From the NCBI GenBank assembly GCA_922989275.2, contig OV277866.1:78094328-78158327 (forward strand): a DNA stretch of 64,000 nucleotides. The letters run 5' to 3'. Source of the DNA: Gari tellinella. Its lineage: Eukaryota > Mollusca > Bivalvia > Cardiida > Psammobiidae. The notes under the pieces were generated by a model, which saw nothing but the letters and a program-made list of their open reading frames with translations, was not told the DNA's origin and searched no databases. Position 1 is the stretch's first letter; every line of letters starts with the position of its first letter. The position numbers and the translations under genes are program-made. Positions 32,568-44,099 of this stretch are shown piece by piece.

Positions 32568-33474
32568 CCAAGCTATCGATGAAACCATAAGACTCTTTGC
32601 AAACAGTCTGGATCCCGATGAGACGCCGCGCAACGCAACCGTTTAGCATTCTGATCCTGTTTTGAAAAGCTTTTTTTTTGTTATTTATTTATTTAAGAAC
32701 AGTTACCTGTAGCAGACGACAACTGGTGCAAACTACGGTAAAATAATTCTCAAGTATGCAAGAGTTTAAGATCTGAGGTTAAAATTCAACAATGAGTGAA
32801 CTTTGTTCATTGTTCTATTGTAAAGGAATTTGTACATTTATGTCTATATACGAATTTGCAATTTTCCGTTTCCGCTATTAACCTATCAATCCTTGTGGGT
32901 ATTTATTATCCTTCTGGACTCTTCTAGTACAGATATTTTGAACCAGTCTATTGTTGCATTTTTTTGGTATGACAACGAAAACCAATGAAAATATCAAACC
33001 GTGCAGACCCTGATCAGAGCGTTCCTATATGAACCCTCTGATCCGGATCTACACTGTTTGCCTATGTAATCAGTAATCTCTACAAAGGGCTGTAGGGTTG
33101 AAAGGGTTAAGTAACCCTCAGCTCGGTATCGTATTGAGAACTTTCCGTTGGGAATTTTCCTTAATTAATATTCCTGAGTATTTAAACTGGAGCTACATCA
33201 ATATGTGCTATTTGGTGCCTGCTCAGAATCAAATTGTTTCGCACATGGAGTTAATCAGTAAAGGAATTTAAACCATTACCCCCTAAACTTGAAATGGACA
33301 ATTTCAGTTTCCAGTAAGTCTAGGCAATTTTGACTGTTATGGGTTTTTTTTTTGTTTTTGTTTTTTTAATTGTTCCAAAATGACAAACCGTGCAGAGCTT
33401 GGTCTCTCTGATTTTGGTCGTCACCGTTTGCATTAGACAAGTGTATTCTTCATAGGCAACTTACACACTGTTTG
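32568..33474. other. Sulfotransferase intron, MITE debris
   Basis: A degenerate relative of the 26411 MITE at about 32880-33110 and a decayed family C copy at about 33270-33430; nothing coding. Confidence 0.5.
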
Positions 33475-33731
33475 TTAACCCTTTACCTGATAGCCTATTT
33501 CTAGATTTGAAAATACATTTAGGTTACTACTTAAAGCAGGTTGAAAGTAAAGCAGAATGCGCTTAAGGCGCATTCTGCTTTACTTTCAGCCTGCTTTAAC
33601 TAAGCTATCCTGTGCTAGAATATATTCCTATAATATATATTAAATTAAATTATTAAATTGGAAGTATTTTCTTCAGCGGATGAATAAATCAGACTCGCTA
33701 AAAGTCGCTTCTATGGGGTAAAGGGGGTTAA
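33475..33731. mobile_element. TTAA-type MITE with core 2 (family B)
   Basis: TTAACCCTTTACCTGATAGC to GGGGTAAAGGGGGTTAA with a near-perfect stem. Confidence 0.82.
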
Positions 33732-33784
33732 GGACGAGTTCATTCGTCGCTAGGGTTAATTGAGGTTATATATCGTCTGGCTCA

Positions 33785-34034
33785 TACAGTGGAGAATCTG
33801 TTATTCTTTCCCAATAAACGCGTTTACGCTAAAACTATTATATGCAGTGCAAACAGTTTGGAGCCAGATCAGACGCCGGGTAACCCGGCGTCTGATCAGG
33901 CTCCAAACTGTTTGCCACCAAGATAAACAAGAATTATCAGAATTGTCCAAAAGTTGTTTATTTCTACGTTTTAGTGCTTTGCGTTTGCGTACGTTTGCGT
34001 TTAAACGGGAAAGAATAACAGATTATCCACTGTA
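33785..34034. mobile_element. Core-1 MITE, family A, copy 4
   Basis: TACAGTGGAGAATCTGTTAT to CAGATTATCCACTGTA; core at about 33849-33913. Confidence 0.85.
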
Positions 34035-34534
34035 CCTGGCCTTTTGGCGGTTTGGCTAAGTTCAAAATCACTGTTAAACCCTTTCACTGCCTTATCCCGA
34101 AGAAGATGGTTATTTGCAAACAATTTAAAACCTGATCAGACACCGCGCTAAGCAGCGTCTGGTCAGGTTCCAAACTGTTTTGACACGAATTTAATATTTC
34201 TGAAGTCAGAATACCAAAGTATAAAAACTGAGGAACATAACCAGACGACAATAATAGATTAACCCATTTGTGCCCACGATCCCATATATGCGACATAGGC
34301 AAACAGTGTAGACTCTGAATGAAAATTTTGGCTAGGCATCCCTTTGATAAAAATGGACTAATCCAAAATGTAAACATGGAAGAATCCACTGGGTATAAAT
34401 TGTTTAAAATCGATGACGTCGTGCCAGTGTAGGGTTTAATGTATTTTGAATTGAACAATATATTCTGATCCGAGATACAGTGTAACGTCACAGTTTAATT
34501 TGGTAGGATGCGATATCGAATAAGTTCGTAATGG

Positions 34535-34786
34535 TACAGTGGAGAAAACGTTATTCTTTCCCAATAAACGTGTTTACGCTAAAACTATTATTTCCAATGC
34601 AAACAGTTTGGAGCCAGTTCAGACGCCGGGTAACCCGGCGTCTGATCAGGCTCCAAACTGTTGGCCAATCAGACTAACATGATTAGTTAGAATTGGCAAA
34701 ATGTCATCATTTTCTACATTTTAATGTGTTTCGTTTGGGTTTCGTTTGCGTTTAAACGGGAAAGAAGTAACGTTTTCTCCACTGTA
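34535..34786. mobile_element. Core-1 MITE, family A, copy 5
   Basis: Both termini intact; core at about 34601-34661. Lies 53 bp from copy 6 in opposite orientation. Confidence 0.85.
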
Positions 34787-34839
34787 CCCTTAACCCACCC
34801 ATGGATCCCCTAGAGGAGGGTACGGGAATATGCGCCATG

Positions 34840-35089
34840 TACAGTGGAGAACCTGTTATTCTTTCCCGTTTAAACGCAAACGTACGCAAACGCAAAGCAC
34901 TAAAACGTAGAAAAGAACAACTTTTGGACAATTCTGATATTTCATGTTTATCTTGGTGACAAACAGTTTGGAGCCTGATCAGACGCCGGGTTACCCGGCG
35001 TCTGATCTGGCTCCAAACTGTTTGTATTGGAAATAATAGTTTTAGCGTAAACGCGTTTATTTGGAAAGAATAACAGATTCTCCACTGTA
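34840..35089. mobile_element. Core-1 MITE, family A, copy 6
   Basis: TACAGTGGAGAACCTGTTAT to CAGATTCTCCACTGTA; core at about 34968-35024. Confidence 0.85.
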
Positions 35090-35450
35090 CAAAACGTTTG
35101 TTGCGACACCGGTATAGAAATCTGAAGGATCTCTCTGATCAGAGTCTCCACTGTTTGTAGCGTTGAAAAAGGTTAAAGCAGACGACAAAATTTGGCAATG
35201 AAAGGGTTAAGTACAGACGACAATTGTGAAGCAGAAGGTAACTCAGTAAGATACATGTACATGTGTAAGTATTATATTAGCCCACTACCGAGTACTTACT
35301 CCAATTTAAAGACAGTTTGTAGTCAGATCAGACGCCACGAGACGTGGCATCGGGTCATGATCTAAACTGTAAAATAAAAGTGTTTACATTTCTTAAAATG
35401 TACTTTAACTCTATCGCTGCCATTAATATAGTCTAACATATACATTCAGT

Positions 35451-35953
35451 GCAAAAAGAAACGCACAATTTTGTCATCACAATATTATTTGTCAGTAGTT
35501 CTGCCTAGGGTTATCAATGTTGAAAAAGGGAGATTTATTATTGCATTTGTAGCATCACAACATACACAAATCGGTTCAGTGTTTTAAACAGCTGAAGTTT
35601 GCTCTATCGCTGTCAAATTGATCGTGAGATTTTAACCTTTCACCGTTTCATTGTCGTCTGCTTCTATTCTGTTGTTTACAAGATCGTTTCAAAGTAAGAT
35701 TCAATGTAATCGACTTAAAGCATATCGATACGAGTGTCAAACAGTTTGGATCCAAACTGTTTGTTCACGCGCTTTTTGGTGTCATTAGGAGTGAAAGGGT
35801 TAAAAGGCGGCACAGTGTTTTTGAGTATTTATTTCTGAACTTGTTACAGAATTATTTTGATATATAAAGTCTAAATATTCTAATTGTCCTCAATAAAAGT
35901 ATCTTAATCTGTGCCTGAGCACGATGTGCGTTTCTTTTTGTGCTGAATGTATA
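35451..35953. mobile_element. Tc1/mariner-like MITE with CAGTGCAAAAAGAAACGCAC ends, copy 1
   Basis: TACATTCAGTGCAAAAAGAA and TTCTTTTTGTGCTGAATGTA are inverted ends bordered by TA. A family D TTAA-MITE with a shortened core 1 (GGATCCAAACTG) is nested at about 35630-35800. Confidence 0.78.
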
Positions 35954-36292
35954 CACATAGTACGTGACTAAGTCATGTTTAAATTTTGAAATTTTGAAAT
36001 AAATGTCTACAAGGAAATTCGACTGAACCCTTTCACTCTCAATGACGTCATAAAGAGCATTTGAAAACAGTTTGGATCCTGATAAGACGCCGCGTTATGC
36101 CACTTCTTTCTTTTAAAAAAAATACGTGTCAGTTATACTGCTTTCAATCTAACTTTGAAACGATATTCCAGACAACAACATTGAATCAGACGACAATATG
36201 GCAGTGAACGGGTAAAAATTATTTTATAAATTAAAATGGTTAAGCGAGTCGGTTTATTGAGTGTTGACTTTTATTTCGCCTTCAATGGTGGC

Positions 36293-36532
36293 TTAACCCA
36301 TTTGTGTACAGTGGATTCTTCCATGTTTTATATTGGATAAGTCCATTTTTTTTAAAAAAAGGGATGCTTGGTCAAAATTTTCATTTTTATTTGTTTTATA
36401 AATATTAAAATTCCTATCTGACAGCAAACAGTGTAGACTCTGATCAGACGCCGCATAATGCGGCGTCTGATCAGAGCCTACACTGTTTGCCTATGTCTTA
36501 TATATATGGAATCGCGGGCAGAAATGGGTAAA
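36293..36532. mobile_element. TTAA-type MITE (family E) next to the sulfotransferase exon 1 donor
   Basis: TTAACCCATTTGTGTACAGT to GGGCAGAAATGGGTAAA, with core-1 variant AAACAGTGTAGACTCTGATC. Ends 36 bp from the exon end at 36568. Confidence 0.75.
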
Positions 36533-36567
36533 CACAGGCTGTTTCGTGTTTTTACATCCATACATAC

Positions 36568-36756
36568 CTCATACATCAGATAAAACACCAAGGGAACACA
36601 ACCAGACAGCAATATAAGTAATACAAAAAGCCTGGCTTTCTGTTTCATCCCAGAATACACGTTATCACAGATCCGACTCATTTCACTAGTACTACCAACA
36701 CTATACTGCCGCAAACTAACCCGGGGCCCTTTCATAACCGATATTATGACACACAT
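36568..36756 (-). CDS. Carbohydrate sulfotransferase, first coding exon (signal anchor)
   Basis: 63 codons from ATG at 36756 to a strong GAG-GTATGT donor in phase 0, which matches the phase of the catalytic exon at 27782. A hydrophobic run (LFVLLILLSGCVPLVFYLMY, residues 43-62) preceded by KQKAR is a classic type II Golgi anchor. A second ATG seven codons in (36735) could also serve; the first has A at -3. Joining both exons gives about 455 residues, usual for the family. The ATG lies 4 bp from the terminal TTAA of a MITE and the donor 36 bp from another. The join across 8.8 kb is inferred from strand, phase, topology and the lack of any other catalytic exon. Confidence 0.72.
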
Positions 36757-36760
36757 TGTT

Positions 36761-36978
36761 TTAACCCCTTAACTGCCATGACGTCATAAAATTTAAACAA
36801 TTGTCGTCTGCTTCTATTACTAAAAATCAATTTTTAGGTATTTTGACTTAAGAAATATTGAAACTAGTGTTAAACAGTTTGGATCCTGATCAGACGCCGC
36901 GTTAAACGGCGTCTGATCAGGATCCAAACTGTTTGTAAATAACTACAGTACTCGGGGTAAGGCAGTGAAGGGGGTTAG
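36761..36978. mobile_element. TTAA-type MITE with core 1 (family D) directly upstream of the sulfotransferase ATG
   Basis: TTAACCCCTTAACTGCCATG (36761) to GGCAGTGAAGGGGGTTA. The terminal TTAA is 4 bp from the start codon at 36756. It contains a TGACGTCA palindrome at 36779-36786. Confidence 0.82.
36779..36786. promoter_or_regulatory. TGACGTCA (CRE-like) palindrome carried by a MITE
   Basis: Perfect 8 bp CRE/ATF consensus 22 bp upstream of the sulfotransferase ATG. It is a standard part of this MITE family (also near 36044, 49507 and 62384). Its function as a regulatory site is inferred only. Confidence 0.35.
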
Positions 36979-37350
36979 ATACAATCAAATTTATATTGAG
37001 CGACCGCTTCAAATAAATGTATGTGTAGCCTATAATGGACAATTGGTAGCTTAATTCAGGGAAAAAGTAATATAAAAACTCCAATGGGAGCTTTCTGCAT
37101 TATTTTTGTCATGCGTTTAAGCGATCACATGTTCATTAAAAATCGTCAGTAGATCTAGATTAAGATCTAGATTTTTATTCAGCGTTCGCTTTTGACTTTA
37201 TTATAAAATCTGCTTAAACAACAATTTTAAAGACCTGATGGTGGTTTTACACACAGTCATCTTATATTACGATACATGTAAAATAGAAAGCGCTGGTAGG
37301 AGCTTTGTACATGTACTTTACTTCCACTCTACGTTAAGCAATCACATGTC

Positions 37351-37605
37351 AGGGCTGCCATTTCTCCGGATTTTTCCTAAGTATTCGGATTTTCATCCTA
37401 GCAGATTGTAGCTTAAAACAGGCTGAAAGTAAAGCAGAATGCGTCTGAAGGCGCATTCTGCTTTACTTCCAACATGTTTTAAGCAGGCATGTGTCTTCAA
37501 AACAAGAAACAGACTATGGGGTAAAGGTACGATTAGTAAAATTGCGTCTGAAAAATTAAAAATTTGAAATCTTAGGATTTTTATGATCAACTTATGGAAG
37601 CCCCG
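37351..37605. mobile_element. Core-2 MITE with GGCAGCCCTG ends (family N), copy 2
   Basis: AGGGCTGCCATTTCTCCGG start, core 2 at about 37410-37482, and ATGATCAACTTATGGAAGC then CCCG at the right. Reverse orientation of copy 1. Confidence 0.7.
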
Positions 37606-37687
37606 ACATGTCTTAAGACCGAAAAGCTGTCTGTTGAGTGATCTGTTGAGTGATCTTCATGACGAGGTTTTACTGTACTATCGTAGG

Positions 37688-37928
37688 TACAGTGGAGAAA
37701 ACGTTATTTTCCCCGTTTAAACGCAAACGAAACGCAAACGCAAAACACTAAAACGTAGAAAATGTCATTTTTTAGATATTTTTTACAATTAATTTTTTAT
37801 CTGAGTGGCAAACAGTTTGGAGCCTGATCAGACGCCGGGTAACCCAAACTGGCTCCAAACTGTTTGCAGTGGACATGTAAGCTTTAGCGTAAACACGTTT
37901 ATTGGGAAAGAATAACACATCCATTGTA
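37688..37928. mobile_element. Core-1 MITE, family A, copy 7
   Basis: TACAGTGGAGAAAACGTTAT start; the right half of the core stem is damaged (AACCCAAACTGGCTCC) and the right terminus shortened. Confidence 0.75.
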
Positions 37929-37936
37929 CGATATGT

Positions 37937-37951
37937 CCCCCCCCCCCCCCC
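37937..37951. repeat. Poly-C run
   Basis: About 15 consecutive C at the right edge of the MITE ending at 37928; length is error-prone. Confidence 0.8.
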
Positions 37952-38168
37952 CACATACAGTCAAGTCCCAATATTACGACCTCTATATGAATTATAAGTT
38001 TCTTAAAGCAAGATGAACGTAAAGTAGAACGCTCCTTCAGGAGCCTTTTGCTTAACTTTCCTCTTGCTTTCAGCTGGCATCAGTTTTGTATACCATCATT
38101 TAGTCCAGTGGCGGTTAGTGGACATTGTTTGGTCGTTTTGGTGGAGTTTAACTCTCACCATGCTAGCG

Positions 38169-38288
38169 GCGGATATTTCTGCCACAGTGATCACCTTTGC
38201 AAACAGTTGCGGATATTTCTGCTACAGTGATCACCTTTGCAAACAGTTGCGGATATTTCTGCCACAGTGATCACCTTTGCAAACAGTT
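38169..38288. repeat. 40 bp tandem repeat, three copies
   Basis: GCGGATATTTCTGCCACAGT followed by GATCACCTTTGCAAACAGTT, repeated at 38169, 38209 and 38249, leading into a shortened core-1 hairpin at 38290-38335. Confidence 0.9.
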
Positions 38289-38629
38289 GGGATCCTGATG
38301 AGACGCCGCGTATCCTCATCAGGATCCAAACTGTTTGACACTCTGGTCCTGTTTTGAAAAGAAAATTAGAAAATTCTAATTTTTAGAACATCAGCAGACG
38401 ACAGTTGTTGCATACAAACATATTACCCAGCATGCAAAGTGTTTTACTGATGGATAATATTTGCCACTGGCTGTACAAGGAACACTTTGTGTAGATTTAT
38501 ATCTTTCACTGCCGAGATATCGTCTGCTTGAAATGTGGCGTCTGCATTTGTTTGTCAAAATAAAATCAGCTGTATTTAGATCTAGTAGGTGAAACAGGGA
38601 CACCATGTCAAACAGTTCGGATCCTAATC

Positions 38630-38918
38630 AGCCGTGTCATGTTTTAATGCATTGGCTCCTTTGAATTGAGCAAAATAAGATCTCAACGAAAATTTATTAA
38701 ATTAAATGTTTTGGATAGACCAATTAAAAAATGTGCCCAAGGGCAAATGATATAGAAAACATGATAAACTTTTCTGTTTTGTTCGATAAACACCTCCGTA
38801 TGAAATAATTAACACATGTAACATATCCGACCACTCGCGACCGATTGGTGTATTTGCAAATTAGTTTGGACCATGACAAGATAGTATGCTAGAATCGTCA
38901 CTGTCCTCGAGTCTCGCT
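38630..38918. other. Region upstream of the sulfotransferase, nothing recognised
   Basis: AT-rich, no repeat ends or frames seen. Confidence 0.4.
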
Positions 38919-39171
38919 TTAACCCTTTACCTGATAGCCTATTTTCTAGTACTTAAGATAGGTGACTACTTAAAGCAGGTTGAAAGTAAAGCAGAATGCG
39001 CCTGAGGGCGCATTCTGCTTTACTTTCAGCCTGCTTTAAGCCATCATGTGCTATAATATAGAAAATATTCCCTATAATACATATTCATTACTGATTAAAT
39101 TGGAACTATTTTCTTCAGCGGATGAATAAATCATATCCGCTTAAAGGCGCTTCTATTGGGGAAAGGGTTAA
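38919..39171. mobile_element. TTAA-type MITE with core 2 (family B)
   Basis: TTAACCCTTTACCTGATAGC to TGGGGAAAGGGTTAA with a near-perfect stem. Confidence 0.82.
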
Positions 39172-39196
39172 GGTGTCGTCACAATGGAATTTGAAT

Positions 39197-39424
39197 TTAA
39201 CCCCTTAACTGCCATGACATCATCTGCCATGACGTCAATTGTCGTCTGCTTTTATAGGCTTTTGTCTAAGATTTACATTTTAGGTAGTTTAGATATTATA
39301 TATTCAAATGAGTGTCAAACGGTTTGGATCCTGATCAGTCACTTCGTTACGCAGCGTCTGATCAGTATCCAAACTGTTTGCAAAAATAGACTGCAGATCT
39401 ACTTGGGAGTTTGGCAGTGACGTG
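39197..39424. mobile_element. Core-1 MITE (family D), degenerate right end
   Basis: TTAACCCCTTAACTGCCATG start; core 1 with mismatches at 39316-39380; GGCAGTGACGTGAG at the right. Confidence 0.65.
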
Positions 39425-39764
39425 AGTAACGCGTTTTGCAGACGACACTATTCAAGCAGACGACATTGTTAAATACGGAAATCAACAACTGATTACGCAC
39501 TTATTGTGTACTTCTGCTATCCAATCAGGTTTCTTATATTAAAGTTGTGCGTTTATCTCGAATTGAATCGAGAAAAAAATAAAACAAACCATACAGTATT
39601 GAAGACGTTATTTTTCCGTTTTCAAAACGCAAACGCGAGGTAAAAAACGTAGAAAAATATGATTTTTGAAACAAAGGATAATATCTCCGCAGTATTATAT
39701 TTTATCATGGCAAATACAACACAATTTAACCTCCAGAAACCGGAAGTGCCTAAAACCCGGCATG

Positions 39765-39912
39765 AAGCCGCTTATAGCAAAGTAAAATTAAAACAGAAAG
39801 CTCTTAAAGGAGCTTTCCGTTTTACTTTTTAGCCTGCTGTAAGAGAACTCCTATCGAAAGCACACAATTGTTAACATTACTAAGTAGTCCGATATAGAGG
39901 GGTTTACTGTAT
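39765..39912. mobile_element. Core-2-like MITE, family J, degenerate
   Basis: AAAGTAAAATTAAAACAGAA stem and GATATAGAGGGGTTTACTGTA end. Further remnants occur at about 36990-37150 and 37960-38075. Confidence 0.55.
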
Positions 39913-39925
39913 ACAGAGTTTACAA

Positions 39926-40020
39926 ATTCAAATTCAAATTCAAATTCTTTATTTCGCTCAGTACATGACTGGTGGTTGCTGAATATAGGATAATCACCGG
40001 GGGCCAACGAAGTATCACGA
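39926..40020 (-). mobile_element. 3' end of a LINE with (GAATTT)n tail, minus strand
   Basis: On the minus strand, GAGCGAAATAAAG is followed by four GAATTT-type repeats ending near 39926. Only a short 3' piece is recognisable. Confidence 0.5.
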
Positions 40021-40185
40021 ATAAATAATTTTGCCAATATTGGTTGCAGATTTTTTACATAGATTTATTTTACCTGTTTTGAATGAGCAAAACGCCCCCA
40101 GAACGCACCAAATAAATACGAAAGACTCAAGCAGGAAACCATAACCATAACAAACACACACACACGCAATACCATTCCTTCTACT

Positions 40186-42852
40186 TATAGTAAAGTACAT
40201 GTTTATCTCCCGCCTGAGAATTCGTCTAGAGCGTTTGATGTTAACAGTTTCTATGACTCTTTACTATCTAATGTATATCAGTACAAAGACGTCGGTACCA
40301 TGTATATATGTGGAGATTTTAATAGCAGATGCGGTAATTATGATGATTTTATTCGAGGAATCGATGATGTTCCTGAACGGGATGTTATTGATTTTAGTTA
40401 TAATAGCTATGGTGAAATGCTTTTAGACTTTTTGATAAATACTAACATGTGCATCTTAAATGGTCGAAACAGTATCAGTAATGACTTTACATCTGTTTCA
40501 ACAAAAGGTAATGCTGTAGTAGACTACTGTCTGGTTAGTCATGATAAGTTATCTTGGTTTAATGAGTTTAGTATTACGAAAGTTACAGATCTTATTAATA
40601 AGTCTAATATCATTTCATCGGTAGCTTCTAGTACCATGCCTGATCATTCTTTATTGTCATGGAGAATATGCATAGACTGTGATATCTATAAAGAGTTTGA
40701 TCATTATTCCCATACTTCAAGTTATACCAAGTTTGATGTATCTGATGTTCCGAATTATTTTATGTTAGATCCTGAAACTTGGTACAATGTTGACTTAACT
40801 ATTTCGAAACTGGAATGTGGTTTCCGTACACAGTCAGATATAGATTCAATATACAGTGATTGGTGTAATATAGTTAACGATAATATGTCTAAAAGATTGC
40901 CAAGCAAAGAAATTCGTATTGGATCCAATAACAAGACACGTCGTTCAGGAAAGCCATGGTGGTCTGATAAGTTGTCTGAGTTATGGAATAATGTATGTGT
41001 TGCAGAGAAAAGTTGGTTAACTTGTAAAGTTAAATGTAATAGAGTTTTGTTAAAACGTGTCTTTGTTGATAAACGTAAAATATTTGATCGTGAGGTACAG
41101 AGGGCTAAGCGTTTCTATTGGTATTCTTTACAGAAACAGTTATTAGATGAGTGTACAGTTGACAAGTCGAAATTTTGGAAGTCGATAGGTAAAATTGGTG
41201 TTAATTGTTCTTCCAGTAATAATATCCCTATGGAAGTTGTTATGCCAGACGGTTCTATATCACATGATATAGACACCGTTCTTACAAGATGGAGAAACGA
41301 TTTTAGCTCTCTTTTTCACACATCAAATTCAGTAACATTGAATAATGATGAAATACATGTTAGCTCAAACGCAGAAGCTAGTTTTAATGAACATATTTCT
41401 GTTTTAGAAGTGCGAAAAGCCTTAGTATCTGTTAACAAGGGCAAGGCATGTGGGTTTGATAAAATACCAGTTGAAGTTTTAGATAACGATTCGTCACTTG
41501 CTTTTTTACATGCTTTATTCAATATATGTTTTGATAAAGGTATTGTACCTACAGTTTGGGGTAAATGTATCATTAACCCAATACCAAAATCATCGACATT
41601 GGATAAAAGAGATCCTTTATCTTACAGAGGCATATCCTTAGCCGCATCAATGTACAAGTTATATTGTCATGTTTTAAACAGTAGGCTTAGCACTTGGTCT
41701 GAGGAAAACGATAAAATTTGTGATGAGCAAGGTGGCTTCAGAAAAGGCAGAAGTACAATCGATCAGATATCTTCCTTAACAAATATTATAGAAACAAGAA
41801 AGAAGTTACGCAAATCTACGTTCTGTGCTTTTATAGACTTTAAGAAAGCCTATGATACTATTAATAGAAACATGCTATGGAAGAGAATTTCAGACATAGG
41901 AATTTGCGGTAAAATGTTTGCAGCTATAAAATCATTATATAACTCTGTGACGGCTTGTGTTCGTGTGAATTCTCTTACTACAGAGTGGTTTGACGTTAAT
42001 TGTGGGTTACGTCAGGGCTGTATTATTTCGCCGATACTTTTCAATCTTTTCATTAACGATTTGTCATTATATCTTAAGTCTTTTAATGTTGGTGTGCCCA
42101 TAGATGACGAGAAAATATGTATTATGTTATATGCAGATGATATTGTTCTTGTATCAGAATCTGAAGAATCTCGTACAGCTTTTAATTTTGTATTAGGTGC
42201 TAATCAGTTGTTGATTGCAGACAGGTATACTTATCTTGGAGTTGTTCTTCATGAGAACCTTGATTTTAATGTAACTGTTAAGTCTGTTGCCCAGAGTGCC
42301 AGTCGAGCGTTGAGTCTGTTGATTGCTAAATATAAAACCGTAGGTGGTTTTCCCCATGACGTATTTTCAAAGTTATATGATTCTGTTGTTTGGCCGGTTA
42401 TGGAATATAGTGCTTCTTTATGGGGATATAAAACGTATTCTTGTATAGAAGCTGTTCATAACAGAGCTCAAAGATTCTTTTTAGGAGTAGGTAAGTACAC
42501 GCCAAACGACGGCGTGGCTGGGGAAATGGGCTGGATACCACCTATAGTGCGTCAATGGAAATGTATTGCTCGGTACTGGTCTCATTTGTCTTGTATGGAA
42601 GGGTCAAGGGTAAATAAGCGAGTGGCACTCTGGTCATATAGACAGTCAAGTCGTTCTTGTAAAAATTGGTTTTATAAAGTTCTGTATTATTTTTATGAGA
42701 ACGACTTGAATATATATTGTCGCTTAGACACGCCAATCACACGTTCATTTCTCATGTTGTTGAAAATAAGGCTTTTGAAATTTTTTCTAATAGTTGGCTT
42801 CGTAGAATCAATAGCTATGTTGGGACCTCTGGTCGAGGTCGTAACAAGCTAA
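40186..42852 (+). pseudogene. LINE ORF2 remnant: endonuclease C-terminus and reverse transcriptase
   Basis: Open frame through MYICGDFNSRCGNYDDF (APE), PDHSLLSW, RDPLSYRGISLAASMYKLY, FIDFKKAYD (511-519 from Met at 40300), GLRQGCIISPILFN and YADD (611-614). YLG follows YADD after only about 32 residues, where the other LINE here has about 70. An in-frame deletion therefore seems to have removed the segment joining palm and thumb. After NDLNIYCRL the correct frame continues at 42717, so there is also a one-base frameshift. Confidence 0.85.
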
Positions 42853-43253
42853 GGTTATACAAGTCTTTTAAATCTATTTTTGCTACAGAACAATTTTGTA
42901 AAGTAATTCTTCCGCCTCTACATCGATCGGCCTTTTGTAAATTTAGATTAGGTGTTGCTCCAATTCGGATTGAAACGGGTCGTTATGAAGGCCTTAGCGA
43001 AGAGAATAGAGTTTGCCCGTTTTGTCTTAACAGTAGCATAGAAAATGAATTACATGTGGTTTTGAACTGCAATATATATAATGATTTAAGAGAACAGTTG
43101 TTTGCAAAGGCATGTACTTTTAATCCAGCATTCTTAAGCTTAAATGATTATGATAGATACAATTTTCTGTTTTCCAATGCAAATATGATAAGAGACTGTG
43201 CCAAAACATGCTTTCTCATTTTACAGAGACGCCAGTTGTTAATATGTAAATAA
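42717..43253 (+). pseudogene. LINE ORF2 remnant: C-terminal part after frameshift
   Basis: Continues the reverse transcriptase ORF in another frame (RHANHTFISHVVENKAFEIF onward). Contains CPFCLNSSIENELHVVLNC, a C-x2-C-x9-H-x4-C zinc knuckle, and ends at TAA (43251). Confidence 0.85.
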
Positions 43254-43861
43254 TCTTAGTTATTATAATTTATATAAAGTCGTCTCATTCAGAGCTTTAA
43301 TTTCTCGTAGTATATGCATTTTAGTAAATCAAACTACTTTATCCTGATTTTTGTTGATTACTCGTATTATTATTTATACTCTTAATGTTTGCATTTTAGT
43401 CTGAGTTTTAATTTATTGTAATATAATTATGTACTCTAGAAAGGGTACATCAGAGTACTTTATCCAGATATTGTTGATTACTCTTAGTGATGTTTATACT
43501 TTTAACGTTTGCACCTTTTTTTTCATATGTGAAATCAGCAATGGAACTTTTCCATTATCTGATTTGTCAGTGTCAAAATGTAATGTTTTATATGTGTGTA
43601 TTTCATGGCATGAGTTGCCATTTATATCATCTCTTATAATTCCTTTGAGGAATGGCGTTGCGCTATTTTAAAGATATTGTATATGTTTCTGTGTATATTG
43701 AATGTGCAATGATGAGATGTAAATAAAGAATCTATCTATCTGTTTAACTGCCATTATGTTGTTTGTTAAATATGGTGATACACTATTTTTTGTTTTAAAA
43801 TGCTATTTTTTTCTTCAAAATTGTTAGTAGTACTACTATTAACAATTTTGATAAAAAACAA

Positions 43862-44031
43862 AAGAGAATGTCCTAATGACAAAAGAAATTACTCGAAACT
43901 TACTTATACTATTAAGTACTGAAATATTCCGAGATTAACAACGCATGCAATGTTTATATGTATGTATGTATGGTGATGAGCTGTTATGCTTAAACCAAAA
44001 TAAATATTCTGTTCTGTTCTGTTCTGTTCTT
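43862..44031 (+). mobile_element. 3' end of another LINE/SINE with (GTTCT)n tail
   Basis: AATAAA at 43999 followed by repeated GTTCT to 44031. The AATAAA-plus-short-repeat tail is the same style as the two larger LINEs, with a different repeat unit. The left boundary is a guess. Confidence 0.5.
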
Positions 44032-44099
44032 CATCTACACACTAAATAGAAAACAACACGCAAGACAAACATAAAGCAAAGTGAATATAGGAGCCCGCC

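Larger units (their letters stand above)
40170..43742 (+). mobile_element. APE-type non-LTR retrotransposon, 5'-truncated and decayed
   Basis: Starts inside the endonuclease (YSKVHVYLPPENSSRAF readable from about 40186) just after a CA-rich stretch. It covers the reverse transcriptase to 42852, frameshifts into 42717-43253, and ends with a 3'UTR, AATAAA at 43722 and a (TCTA)n tail at 43731-43742. The 3'UTR carries a roughly 118 bp imperfect duplication (about 43335 and 43452). A different family from the LINE at 52857. Confidence 0.88.
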
